Of a stretch of DNA of 64,000 nt, positions 26,432 to 35,084 are shown one piece after another (position 1 is the stretch's first letter; the number at the start of each line of letters is the position of its first letter). The notes below the pieces were generated by a model. The model saw nothing but the letters and a program-made list of their open reading frames with translations. It was not told the origin of the DNA and made no database searches. The DNA comes from Gammaproteobacteria bacterium MOLA455 (GTDB taxonomy: Bacteria > Pseudomonadota > Gammaproteobacteria > Pseudomonadales > Porticoccaceae): the NCBI GenBank assembly GCA_000511875.1, contig AZIN01000001.1, forward strand, positions 751,332-815,331, in the 5' to 3' direction. The translations under genes were made by a program, and so were the position numbers.

Positions 26432-27151
26432 TCAAAATCCTGCAACTGGAAGCGATATCACTATCTCGTGCATTGTTGTTGTTTCATCTGCAGCGAACTT
26501 ACTATTTTTATAGGTGAACTTAACTTCAGAGCCAAAAAGTTCTGTTTGCAGACCAACGATAAATAAGGGGTCAGTCCCACGTCCCTCAACGGAGGTTTTG
26601 GCTGAAATACCAGCCTCTAATCGACCTTTGGCTGTGGCATCTAACTGCCAATCTATTACACCAATCCCCAACTCCAAGGTATTTTTTTGATTGACTCTAA
26701 TGGGAGTGGAAAGCACCAACTCATTTATCTTTAAACGAGAATCTGCGTCAACACTCAAACGTTGATTGTTAATTTCGCCTTGTAAATCGCCTTCAATATC
26801 ATAATCGCGGTGATTTAAATACAGGTTTAAGGCCAACGTATCCGTCAACTTCAGCTTATTGCTGTAAGCCACTTGTTTAAATATGCTAGTGGCCGACCCA
26901 CTGGCTTTAGCGGAAAAAAAACTGGCAGCCTCATCCGGCGAATAGCCCACACCTCCACCCAGATAAAAAGTACCAAGACTTTCATCTTGGTACTTTCCCA
27001 ATATGCCCAAACCTCCTAACTTGTAGCGAGCACTTGTCCCATTAAACAAAAGCGCCTGCTCAGTCTGTGAGACGTTTAAAACAGCGTCAGCTCCCCACTC
27101 TCCCGCCTCAAGAGGAAGACTTAAAGCAACGAGTAAAAGACCAATACGCAT
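26432..27151 (-). CDS. Small secreted beta-barrel-like protein, coupled to dockerin lipoprotein
   Basis: This 239-residue protein has a short signal peptide (MRIGLLLVALSLPLEAGEWG) and a mature part made of alternating polar and hydrophobic beta-strand segments rich in Gly, Ser and Asn, for example GFYLGGGVGYSP-like turns and SNKLKLTDTLALNLYLNHRD. It ends in a terminal Phe (VISLPVAGF), as outer-membrane beta-barrels do. I do not recognise a family. Its ATG overlaps the stop of the 1839-residue lipoprotein gene by one base (TAATG), so the two are translationally coupled and their products probably work together at the outer membrane. A small 8-10 strand barrel is plausible. Confidence 0.7.
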   Translation of the reverse strand: MRIGLLLVALSLPLEAGEWGADAVLNVSQTEQALLFNGTSARYKLGGLGILGKYQDESLGTFYLGGGVGYSPDEAASFFSAKASGSATSIFKQVAYSNKLKLTDTLALNLYLNHRDYDIEGDLQGEINNQRLSVDADSRLKINELVLSTPIRVNQKNTLELGIGVIDWQLDATAKGRLEAGISAKTSVEGRGTDPLFIVGLQTELFGSEVKFTYKNSKFAADETTTMHEIVISLPVAGF

Positions 27152-30100
27152 TAATCACCGATCCTAAATTTGACAACCAATTGAGTCAAAGCGTTACTGT
27201 CCTGATCGACAAGGGCTAAGTCAGTTGTCACTACTGCCGTATACTCGCCATTGGTCAATATATTGGTTGGCAGGACACTATTTACCTTGTTTAACACCTG
27301 CATAAAGCGAACATCCAAAGACCTCGGATAATTTACTCCCCCCGTAGTGATACCTATGACATCTTCATCAAAGTTTTCTATGGTGATGTCAACTACTTGC
27401 CCCGAGCTTGTTATAAAAGAGCCCTCTACATCCTGAGCAGGGACAGTAAAGAGTGCGCTAAGACTATCTGCAGCCCAATTGAGCGTGAAGGATAACTCTG
27501 CATAACGCTCACCGTTATCATTTACAGTGTCGTTACCAGCATACAACTCTATTGTCATGTTAGCTGAGCCTTGCCCATTCGGGATCACTCTAATCGGCAT
27601 GCTTGCCTCGGGGACCTTGGCTGACGAAGCACCGGCTAACAAGTTGCTTATATTGTCAGCATTTAGCGGCTGAGACACCATATCAATGGTCGCAGAATTA
27701 TTTGCGATACTGAGCTCTGTAACCAACTCAACATAACCATCTGCAGGATCGAAATCAGTTACAACCGCTTCATTTCCATCGTCCAATACAAACCCGGTCG
27801 ATGGCAATACAGTGACTTTCAGTGTGTCGGGAAGAGCATAGCGCTCTGTACTATTCCTGAGGAATAACCAATCATCAGTCGACACTGTGACCTCTGAATA
27901 GGTTGGCACAGACGACGCTAAGTACAACGTAGCTTGATCTCTAACTGAGTTCCAAACCACATCTCTTGCCAGGGGTAGCTTTTCATTATTACTATTGACC
28001 ACATATAAATTAGGTAAGGGCGCATACAGATTTAAGCGGTTTGCAAAACTTATAACAATACGTTTATCCGCATATTGGGATGAGACGCTGGAAAGAGTAC
28101 TGCTGGTAGATTTTCTAACTTGGTTTGCGCTGCCGATAATTTCAGATTCACCCGCTCCATTAAGAACCTCCTCAAAAACTAAGGCGCTATCGCCATCAGA
28201 AATGAATGCATCTAAATTTCCTTCGGCTTTATAATAACGGTTATCAGAAGAATCCTTAAAATACGCAATCACTCGATTACCAGCGATAATCACATTTTGA
28301 ACGCCCGGAGGTGCCTTACATTGCTGATCCGGGCAGACATAATAACTGCCAGGAAAACGTGCCGGACTGTTACGAATATTTTCAAAATCAGTACGAATAG
28401 AGGAAAAATCGGTTAGTTCGGCACAGCGTTGATCCTTTGTTGCTGTGTTAAACACACAAAAGCTCGATCTTTCAGCCTCAGGATTGGGGATTTCAATAGA
28501 AATTCCCTCTCCATTTTCCTGAAGCACCTCATAACCGTTATTGTACTGGCTTGGGTCATATATGGTCTGATCAATACTGGTCATATTTTGTATTGTCTCG
28601 AGGGGCAATACAAACGTACGCTGCTCAGTTTTACCAGCAGCTGTGACTACTTCATAATTGAGAGTAACATCGGCTGTCTCATTACCCGAACGGAGGTAAT
28701 ACCAAAGATCTGGATCATTAAGCTTGATGAAACTACCTAAGTCGCCGGGTAGATCAATGTGCATCTGACTCAATAAAGAGTAAGCAACACCCTCCACTGA
28801 GGTGACTGTATCTTTGGAAAGTAAAGAGTATTTTGATGCTATCCAATTATCCGAAAAGGCTAAGTCGCGGTAGCGAATGCCTGTACCAGTGCCACTCTCA
28901 CTGTAAATATTCGGACCGCTTGAGTTTTCCTCCCCCAATTTGACGGTTAGATCACGCACAGCGTCAATCATCTCCAAACCGTACACTGATTCTTTTTGCC
29001 AAAGATTGCCATGACTATCGATGACTGCATTGCTCACACCTTGAGCGATATTAAGCTGACTACCATCCCAATATAAGGCCCCATCGGTACCAATAAACCG
29101 ATCACCATTCTTTGTGATTCTAAAATCACTAAACTCAATTTCATCGATTTCGTCGCCACTCAAAACATTAAAAGCCGACCAATATGATGTCGTACCACCG
29201 CCACCTTCTGGGTAAATGCTAAAGGTCACAGCAACATGTTCGTCATCCAGCCAAACAATGTTATCAACTTGGCGGGCAAAACCATTTGGAGGTAGTCGAG
29301 ATGGATCAAAGGAAGTAAGCGTTCCATCAAGCGCTAACATACGCGGACCCGCTGAGGTGTTAACCACCGATGTGCCATCCGCACGAAATGACATGGCTTT
29401 CTGCTGGTAATCATCACGCCAAACCAAGCTCTTACTTATCGGCTGGACTTCTGCATCATCGACCTCTAGTAAACAGGTAAATGTTCGTTGTTTGTCGAGA
29501 TCTACCCTATACAACTGACACCACTCATTATCCAATCCCTGCTTATCTCGCAGTGCACCCTGCATCGCGGGGCTTGTGAGATAATACAATTCATTTCCAC
29601 TTGGGCTAAGAATAGCTTCCGCAGCGAAAAAAGTATCAGTCGTAAGAATAGCATCGCCGACCTCTGAGCCGTCTGCATCCCAGTTGACTAGATTAGTCTG
29701 ATTAGAAAGGACGCTACCTCCCCCTTGCGCAATGACCGGAGCGGCGAACCATGACACTACTCGGGCAAGCCAAGAAGTGTCTTGAACTGAGAACTTATTA
29801 AAGACTATGGTCTGTTGGCCACTTTCACGGAGGCTTTCAGAAATCCCAGCGTCTGTGACGGTGTCGAGATCAAATATAGCGGCACGGCTGTTAGTTGAGT
29901 CATTAGGCGCAGCATCGTACATATCGTAGACCCCATCACCATCAGTATCCGTAAAGTTGCGAGAGTCTACCGGATACTCGTCAGAACTGTCGGCAACACC
30001 ATCACCATCATCATCAGTATCGATATTATTACCAATTTTGTCACCGTCGGTGTCCAACCACTCGCTGGCATCTAATGGGAAGGCGTCACCATCATTATCG

Positions 30101-32670
30101 AAACCATCATTATCTTTATCAGGATCATTGGCATCAGGCACGCCATCGCCATCCATATCTCTGGCAGCTGAAATAAAGCTAATTCGCGGATCTAGTGGCG
30201 CTGCATCATAATAATCTTCGACACCATCATTGTCAGAATCGATGATCGTACAACTATTGATTGTAGGGTTTTCAGATGCTGGATAATTGGTTATCTGTTG
30301 CGTTCCATCCGATAAATTTCGAGTCTCCGAGTAAGAACCATCATTCGCTCTATTGATCGTTACGGTGACATCACCATCCAAGAATTTCTTACTGCGGTAT
30401 ACGCTATTTGCCTCAGCAAGCCCCTTTTGGCAAAACAGTTTAGGCAGTGAATCTACGTAGGCCACCAGGGCTGTCGGGTTTAGATTATCAATATTCGCCT
30501 GGTAATCAGTCCAGTTAGGTAGCTGCTGTTTTGCGACCGAATAGTCAAAGGTGAACTGAGATCCCTGAGAGTTGAAATCAGAATAATTTTCGCCCCAAAA
30601 CACATACCGTGTTTGGCTTGATTCAGCAAAATTTTCAAATGCACAATCATCAATTGAGTTTGAACTAACCTTGTAGCTTGTGAGGTTAACTAGCTCATAG
30701 GATTTTTCATCTTCGGAGTAGGTGATTTTTTCTTGATAATTACAGCTGTAGTCTGAGGTATCACCACCTCGAGATTCAATTTCTTTATTCAGAGCAAATG
30801 TTAGATCTGAATTAGTGCGGCTAAAACTCCCAGACCGCTCAGACTGATAAATTAAACGAATATCAGTTTCCAGATCGTCACTGATCTTTTTGAGTTCAAC
30901 GAAGGTATCCTCACCATCTTTGTATGCGGTTTCTCGGTACCAGGCATTGGGGTATAGGTCATCACCATCCATGCTGCTAAAAACAAAGTAATTTACCTCT
31001 GCGTAACCAGCTTGGGGATAGTTTTCTCGTAACTCAGCAGTCTCAGCAAAGCTCTTTTTTAATCCCTTTACAATCAGCTCTGCCTTTGTCGATAAATCAC
31101 TATTGCTTTCAGCAATAAAGTCAGCGAATATTTTATCTGCGGGAATATTGTAGTGGCGAACAACATTTGCGATGGACGTGGATAAAGATTCCTGAAATGA
31201 AGGTAAAGAAGAGATATTTTCTTTAACTGTTTGACACGTTAAATCACTACCAACGCCTTCCTCGAGAAGTTTTTCTATTTCATCCCACAACACAGAAGTG
31301 AGCGGTGTTATATATAATTGTTCAGGTGACTCTACAAATCCAAACGTAGGGGGTAACACCATAGTAAACGCACTCGTCACCGCACCTAAATCTGCATCAA
31401 CCGCGCCAACAGGCACATCAACACGAACGGGGGCATAAGCAAGACAAGACCTTTGTTCTTCAGTCACCGCAAGCTCAAACAAACCCAAATCTACCGAAAT
31501 AGCTTGTGGCTCTCCGCTATCGTGAGAACCATTGTAATTAATATCAAGATAAACTCTCGCCCCTTGGATATACCCATCTATTACCTTGCCTATTAGACTA
31601 GTTTTTGGCTCATCGGGATCACTGTCAGAATCTCCTAAACTAAACCATTGATAGGCGGGACCAATACCAGCTTGCTCAAGACTAGCAAAGTAGTTGTCTG
31701 TGAGTTCTACTACTTCGTTTGAGGCCGACCAAGAACCATTGACATCACCCAGCAAAACGCCCAAAAAATTTGAATTTAAGCCAAGTGACTCAGAGAACTG
31801 AAGGCCCTCAGAGTCCCAAGATACATTCTTGTTGGTGAGAGTAAATGCGCCCTCTCCGTTATTGGCTGCCTCATCCCAAAAGTCTTCAGCTTCGCTAACA
31901 AAAAGCCATTCCTGTGGAATAGCATCACTTAAACCAACCGCAATCTTTAATATCTGCAATGCATCGGCACTGTTTACTCTGCCATCTTTGTTGACGTCCG
32001 CTGCAATCATTTGATAAGGCGACACGGGAAAAGAGTCAGCACCATTGGGGTTGAGACCAACTGCAATTTTTAAGGCCGCAAGGGCATCGGCTGAAGTAAC
32101 AACTTTTTGTTGATCGTTAGCAGTCATTTCCTTTGCGACGGTGATAAGTTTATCTCCCGCCACATTGCTGCCCAGTAAGAACTCACCCTCGGCATCGGTG
32201 AAAGTAGAGCCTAGCTCACTTGAAACACCATCTATTATCTCTGATAGCTCTATACCTACATCAGCTATTAACTCATGACTTCGCCAATGGTAAACACGAC
32301 CAAACGATGAGATAGCCGCAACAGACTGACCAGAGCGAGACACCGCGCGAACAACCTTATTATTTACCATCTGTCCATTTTGAGGTGTCACTACAGTGGT
32401 ATTGAGCTGGCGGCCATATAAAACTAATTGCAGAGAATCGGTGATCCCATATACTTTAGGTGATACGGACAGATTTGACGCAGACTTGTTGTTTTCTTTA
32501 CTCGTAAGAGTAACAGAACCATCGCCTACTTCATTGTTTGAACTGAGATCAAGAGACTCAACCTGACCTTGATTACTGGTAGAGGACGAATCTTTAACTA
32601 CAATATCTCCGGAATTACCGCAGCCCGCCAGCAGAAAAGAAAAGAGTAAAGAAAAAAGAAACTTATTCAT
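27151..32670 (-). CDS. Giant dockerin-type lipoprotein with thrombospondin type-3 repeats
   Basis: This 1839-residue protein has a lipoprotein signal (MNKFLFSLLFSFLLAGC; lipobox LAGC). Residues about 40-180 resemble the end of a beta-propeller plus a small carboxypeptidase-regulatory-like module (VYHWRSHELIADV...DAEGEFLLGSNVAGDKL). Residues about 187-260 form a dockerin-like domain: a first helix after a degenerate calcium loop (VVTSADALAALKIAVGLNPN) and a canonical second loop (AADVNKDGRVNSADALQILK). Residues about 360-410 hold a VYLDINYNGSHDSGEP module. Residues about 810-930 are thrombospondin type-3 calcium repeats (DSDNDGVEDYYDAAPLDPR, DTDGDKIGNNIDTDDDGDG). The rest is beta-rich. Outer-membrane anchored and calcium-dependent, it probably binds a cohesin-like partner. 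Its dockerin cassette is duplicated in the next gene upstream. Confidence 0.85.
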   Translation of the reverse strand: MNKFLFSLLFSFLLAGCGNSGDIVVKDSSSTSNQGQVESLDLSSNNEVGDGSVTLTSKENNKSASNLSVSPKVYGITDSLQLVLYGRQLNTTVVTPQNGQMVNNKVVRAVSRSGQSVAAISSFGRVYHWRSHELIADVGIELSEIIDGVSSELGSTFTDAEGEFLLGSNVAGDKLITVAKEMTANDQQKVVTSADALAALKIAVGLNPNGADSFPVSPYQMIAADVNKDGRVNSADALQILKIAVGLSDAIPQEWLFVSEAEDFWDEAANNGEGAFTLTNKNVSWDSEGLQFSESLGLNSNFLGVLLGDVNGSWSASNEVVELTDNYFASLEQAGIGPAYQWFSLGDSDSDPDEPKTSLIGKVIDGYIQGARVYLDINYNGSHDSGEPQAISVDLGLFELAVTEEQRSCLAYAPVRVDVPVGAVDADLGAVTSAFTMVLPPTFGFVESPEQLYITPLTSVLWDEIEKLLEEGVGSDLTCQTVKENISSLPSFQESLSTSIANVVRHYNIPADKIFADFIAESNSDLSTKAELIVKGLKKSFAETAELRENYPQAGYAEVNYFVFSSMDGDDLYPNAWYRETAYKDGEDTFVELKKISDDLETDIRLIYQSERSGSFSRTNSDLTFALNKEIESRGGDTSDYSCNYQEKITYSEDEKSYELVNLTSYKVSSNSIDDCAFENFAESSQTRYVFWGENYSDFNSQGSQFTFDYSVAKQQLPNWTDYQANIDNLNPTALVAYVDSLPKLFCQKGLAEANSVYRSKKFLDGDVTVTINRANDGSYSETRNLSDGTQQITNYPASENPTINSCTIIDSDNDGVEDYYDAAPLDPRISFISAARDMDGDGVPDANDPDKDNDGFDNDGDAFPLDASEWLDTDGDKIGNNIDTDDDGDGVADSSDEYPVDSRNFTDTDGDGVYDMYDAAPNDSTNSRAAIFDLDTVTDAGISESLRESGQQTIVFNKFSVQDTSWLARVVSWFAAPVIAQGGGSVLSNQTNLVNWDADGSEVGDAILTTDTFFAAEAILSPSGNELYYLTSPAMQGALRDKQGLDNEWCQLYRVDLDKQRTFTCLLEVDDAEVQPISKSLVWRDDYQQKAMSFRADGTSVVNTSAGPRMLALDGTLTSFDPSRLPPNGFARQVDNIVWLDDEHVAVTFSIYPEGGGGTTSYWSAFNVLSGDEIDEIEFSDFRITKNGDRFIGTDGALYWDGSQLNIAQGVSNAVIDSHGNLWQKESVYGLEMIDAVRDLTVKLGEENSSGPNIYSESGTGTGIRYRDLAFSDNWIASKYSLLSKDTVTSVEGVAYSLLSQMHIDLPGDLGSFIKLNDPDLWYYLRSGNETADVTLNYEVVTAAGKTEQRTFVLPLETIQNMTSIDQTIYDPSQYNNGYEVLQENGEGISIEIPNPEAERSSFCVFNTATKDQRCAELTDFSSIRTDFENIRNSPARFPGSYYVCPDQQCKAPPGVQNVIIAGNRVIAYFKDSSDNRYYKAEGNLDAFISDGDSALVFEEVLNGAGESEIIGSANQVRKSTSSTLSSVSSQYADKRIVISFANRLNLYAPLPNLYVVNSNNEKLPLARDVVWNSVRDQATLYLASSVPTYSEVTVSTDDWLFLRNSTERYALPDTLKVTVLPSTGFVLDDGNEAVVTDFDPADGYVELVTELSIANNSATIDMVSQPLNADNISNLLAGASSAKVPEASMPIRVIPNGQGSANMTIELYAGNDTVNDNGERYAELSFTLNWAADSLSALFTVPAQDVEGSFITSSGQVVDITIENFDEDVIGITTGGVNYPRSLDVRFMQVLNKVNSVLPTNILTNGEYTAVVTTDLALVDQDSNALTQLVVKFRIGD
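31635..32440. repeat. Duplicated dockerin cassette, copy 1
   Basis: This stretch of the lipoprotein gene, from GRQLNTT through the dockerin to PAYQWFS, is closely similar in DNA and protein to 33040-33925 of the 657-residue gene. Long runs are identical, for example around the second dockerin loop. Similarity stops sharply after TATCAATGGTTTAGT (minus strand), which suggests a duplication breakpoint there. Confidence 0.85.
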
Positions 32671-33036
32671 GATGTAAATCCATCGTTATCATTCTCGTTA
32701 TCGTTATTTTTATCTTTATGGGAGTAATTTTCTTTTTTAGCCTATCAATACATTAAAAAGAAGACCAAATTTTGTTCCGTGTAAAGGAATATAAAAAACA
32801 CAGCGGTAAAGCAGTACATCAATATACGATGGCCAGTAACTGTTAAGAGAATCGCCAAGTTAAGCGATCTAAATTGAAATCTAACAGTTCAAATAACACC
32901 GTCGCGCCCTATTAACTGCCTGATTCATCTATTGAAACACTGCCGCCTGCTATCCCTGGCTGCAAGTTTATGCACTCACAGTAGTACCCACTATTTCTGA
33001 AAAATCACAAGTCTGAAAGGTACCAAAGTTCCATTT
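32671..33036. other. AT-rich intergenic stretch upstream of lipoprotein gene
   Basis: This 366-bp gap between the 657-residue gene and the lipoprotein gene has no open frame of note and no tRNA. It probably carries the lipoprotein gene's own promoter. It starts where the duplicated dockerin cassette breaks off, so part of it may be what is left after a deletion. I see no clear homology to the continuing lipoprotein sequence. Confidence 0.5.
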
Positions 33037-35010
33037 TCAAGCAATAATAACACTAAACCATTGATAGGCTGGCCCAATACCAGCTTGCTCAAGACTTGCA
33101 AAATAATTGCCTGGTAGTTCCATTGCTTCCTCTGGGGCCGACCAAGAGCCATTGACATCGCCCAGAAGAACGCCCAAAAAGTTTGAATTTAAACCAAGTG
33201 GCTCAGAGAACTGGAGGCCCTCAGAGCCCCACGATACGTCCTTGTTAGTGAGAGTAAATTCGCCTTCCCCGTTATTGGCTGTCTCATCCCAAAAGTCTTC
33301 AGCTTCGCTAACAAAAAGCCATTCCTGCGGAATAGCATCACTTAAACCAACCGCAATTTTTAATATCTGCAATGCATCGGCACTGTTTACTCTACCATCT
33401 TTGTTGACGTCCGCTGCAATCATTTGGTAAGGCGATACGGGAAAAGAGTCATCACCATTGGCGTTCAGACCAACAGCAATTTTCAAGGCAGCGAGAGCAT
33501 CGGCTGAAGTAACAACTCTATTTTGATCATTGGCAGTCATTTCCTTTGCCGCGGTGATCATTTTTTCTCCCGCTACATTGTTGGCCAGTGTGAACTCACC
33601 CACGGCATCAGTGGTGGTAGAGACTAGTTCACTTGAAACGCCATTAAACTGCTCTGAAAGCCCTAAAGTTACATCGGTTATCAATTCATGGCTTCGCCAA
33701 TGGTACACATGCCCTGATATTGGTATCGAATCTGATAACGATACAAAGAGACCTCCAGCCGTTGCCTCAAGGGGCTCCTCAGTTAAATTATCCGCAGAGG
33801 AGGTAAACGCAGCAGAATAGCCAGACGAAGACATGGTTCCGTCAATTACCCAATTATTTGCCAACTGTCCATTTTGAGAAACAACCTCAGTAGTGTTGAG
33901 TTGGCGGTCATATACAACTAACTGCTGAGCACCGGTGTTTCCAGAGACCTCCGGCGATGAGGAAAGATAAGATATAAATCTGCCATTTTCGCTCGCAGAC
34001 ACAAAAATAGAGCCATTATCTAGTTCGTTATTTGATTCAAAAACAACACGCTCAATCTGGCCTTGATTATCGATAAAAATGGTATCATTGGATTCGTTAA
34101 TATCATCTTCAGTAATATTTTCAGCGCTACTTGTAAAGACACTTCCGGCATCAGTAATTTGGACACTGTTATCTCGGTCAACAAAACCCGCGGCTTTACT
34201 GTCAGAATCCAAAGACAGCAAATCAAATGTAAAGCTTCCAGTAAGGCCATCGTAATCAAATACAGACGACCATACATAGGCATCCGATCTTAAGTTCGCT
34301 TCAGCATTTATATTTTTGGAATTTAAATCTATTTTGGAGGGTGAAACAAATGCAGAATCGGTGACAAACGCTATCTTTACACTGTCGCCTACAACATGAA
34401 TATCCTGCAAGTAGGTCGGATCGGTGACTTCACTGCCGCCCACATAGCTAATTCGTGTTATGGAATTATTTTGTAAGTCTAAAAGATAAATATCACTTGA
34501 ATCGTTAGTATCAGGAGCATCTTCTGCGGCGAGTTGCTCACTGGATGTTTGGATAGCTAAAAATCGGCCATCATCGCTTAGTAAAAAGCGTTCAACTTTT
34601 GCATCCACCTGCTCCCCAGAAACAGAGTGAATGAGATTATTAGAAACCACCTGACCATTGTCTATGGATACCAAACGAGTTTCATCAGTACCCTTAGTTT
34701 CAACTAAAGCTACAGCAAAAAGATTCCCTGAAGTTCCAGATGTTTGAATATCTGAAACCTCTATCTCTCGAGCATTGTCAACCCCGGCAATCTGCTCATT
34801 AAAATTGGAAACATATTCCCTGGTCTGTACATCGAAGAGCCAAAAACTATAGTGCAGACCAAATGAAGGGTCGCCATCATCTGTATAGGTGCCTCTTACA
34901 ACTAAGTATCGTTCATCTGCCGTAAAGCCATAGCTCTCCAGCAACCTTAACACTGCACCACCTAACGACAGGTTGCTTAAATCTGGTGATGGAAGCTGAA
35001 AGAACGCCAT
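33037..35010 (-). CDS. Beta-propeller (PD40-type) protein with C-terminal dockerin
   Basis: This 657-residue protein starts without a signal peptide (MAFFQLPSPDLSNLSLGGAV). Residues about 20-440 are propeller blades of the TolB/PD40 kind, seen as LSDDGRFLAIQTSSEQ, DTNDSSDIYLLDLQNNSITR, SENGRFISYLSSS and GAQQLVVYDRQLNTT. Then follow the VYHWRSHELITDV module and a dockerin-like domain (about residues 505-575) with calcium loop AADVNKDGRVNSADALQILK. The last residues, YQWFSVIIA, replace the long continuation seen in the 1839-residue paralogue, so the gene looks like a truncated or recombined relative. It lies 74 bp downstream of the giant RTX protease gene. Without a Sec signal, export by the type I system or an unseen start must be considered. 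Confidence 0.8.
   Translation of the reverse strand: MAFFQLPSPDLSNLSLGGAVLRLLESYGFTADERYLVVRGTYTDDGDPSFGLHYSFWLFDVQTREYVSNFNEQIAGVDNAREIEVSDIQTSGTSGNLFAVALVETKGTDETRLVSIDNGQVVSNNLIHSVSGEQVDAKVERFLLSDDGRFLAIQTSSEQLAAEDAPDTNDSSDIYLLDLQNNSITRISYVGGSEVTDPTYLQDIHVVGDSVKIAFVTDSAFVSPSKIDLNSKNINAEANLRSDAYVWSSVFDYDGLTGSFTFDLLSLDSDSKAAGFVDRDNSVQITDAGSVFTSSAENITEDDINESNDTIFIDNQGQIERVVFESNNELDNGSIFVSASENGRFISYLSSSPEVSGNTGAQQLVVYDRQLNTTEVVSQNGQLANNWVIDGTMSSSGYSAAFTSSADNLTEEPLEATAGGLFVSLSDSIPISGHVYHWRSHELITDVTLGLSEQFNGVSSELVSTTTDAVGEFTLANNVAGEKMITAAKEMTANDQNRVVTSADALAALKIAVGLNANGDDSFPVSPYQMIAADVNKDGRVNSADALQILKIAVGLSDAIPQEWLFVSEAEDFWDETANNGEGEFTLTNKDVSWGSEGLQFSEPLGLNSNFLGVLLGDVNGSWSAPEEAMELPGNYFASLEQAGIGPAYQWFSVIIA
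33040..33925. repeat. Duplicated dockerin cassette, copy 2
   Basis: Counterpart of 31635-32440. Compared with that copy it contains an extra stretch of propeller sequence (about 33720-33830, FTSSADNLTEEP region) and ends at the same PAYQWFS point before a different 3-codon tail and stop. Confidence 0.85.
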
Positions 35011-35084
35011 AAAAAAATTCCCTATACCAACCTATTTCTCAATATAAAAATCAAAGTGAAGAAATTAATCCAACGAGGTTGACA

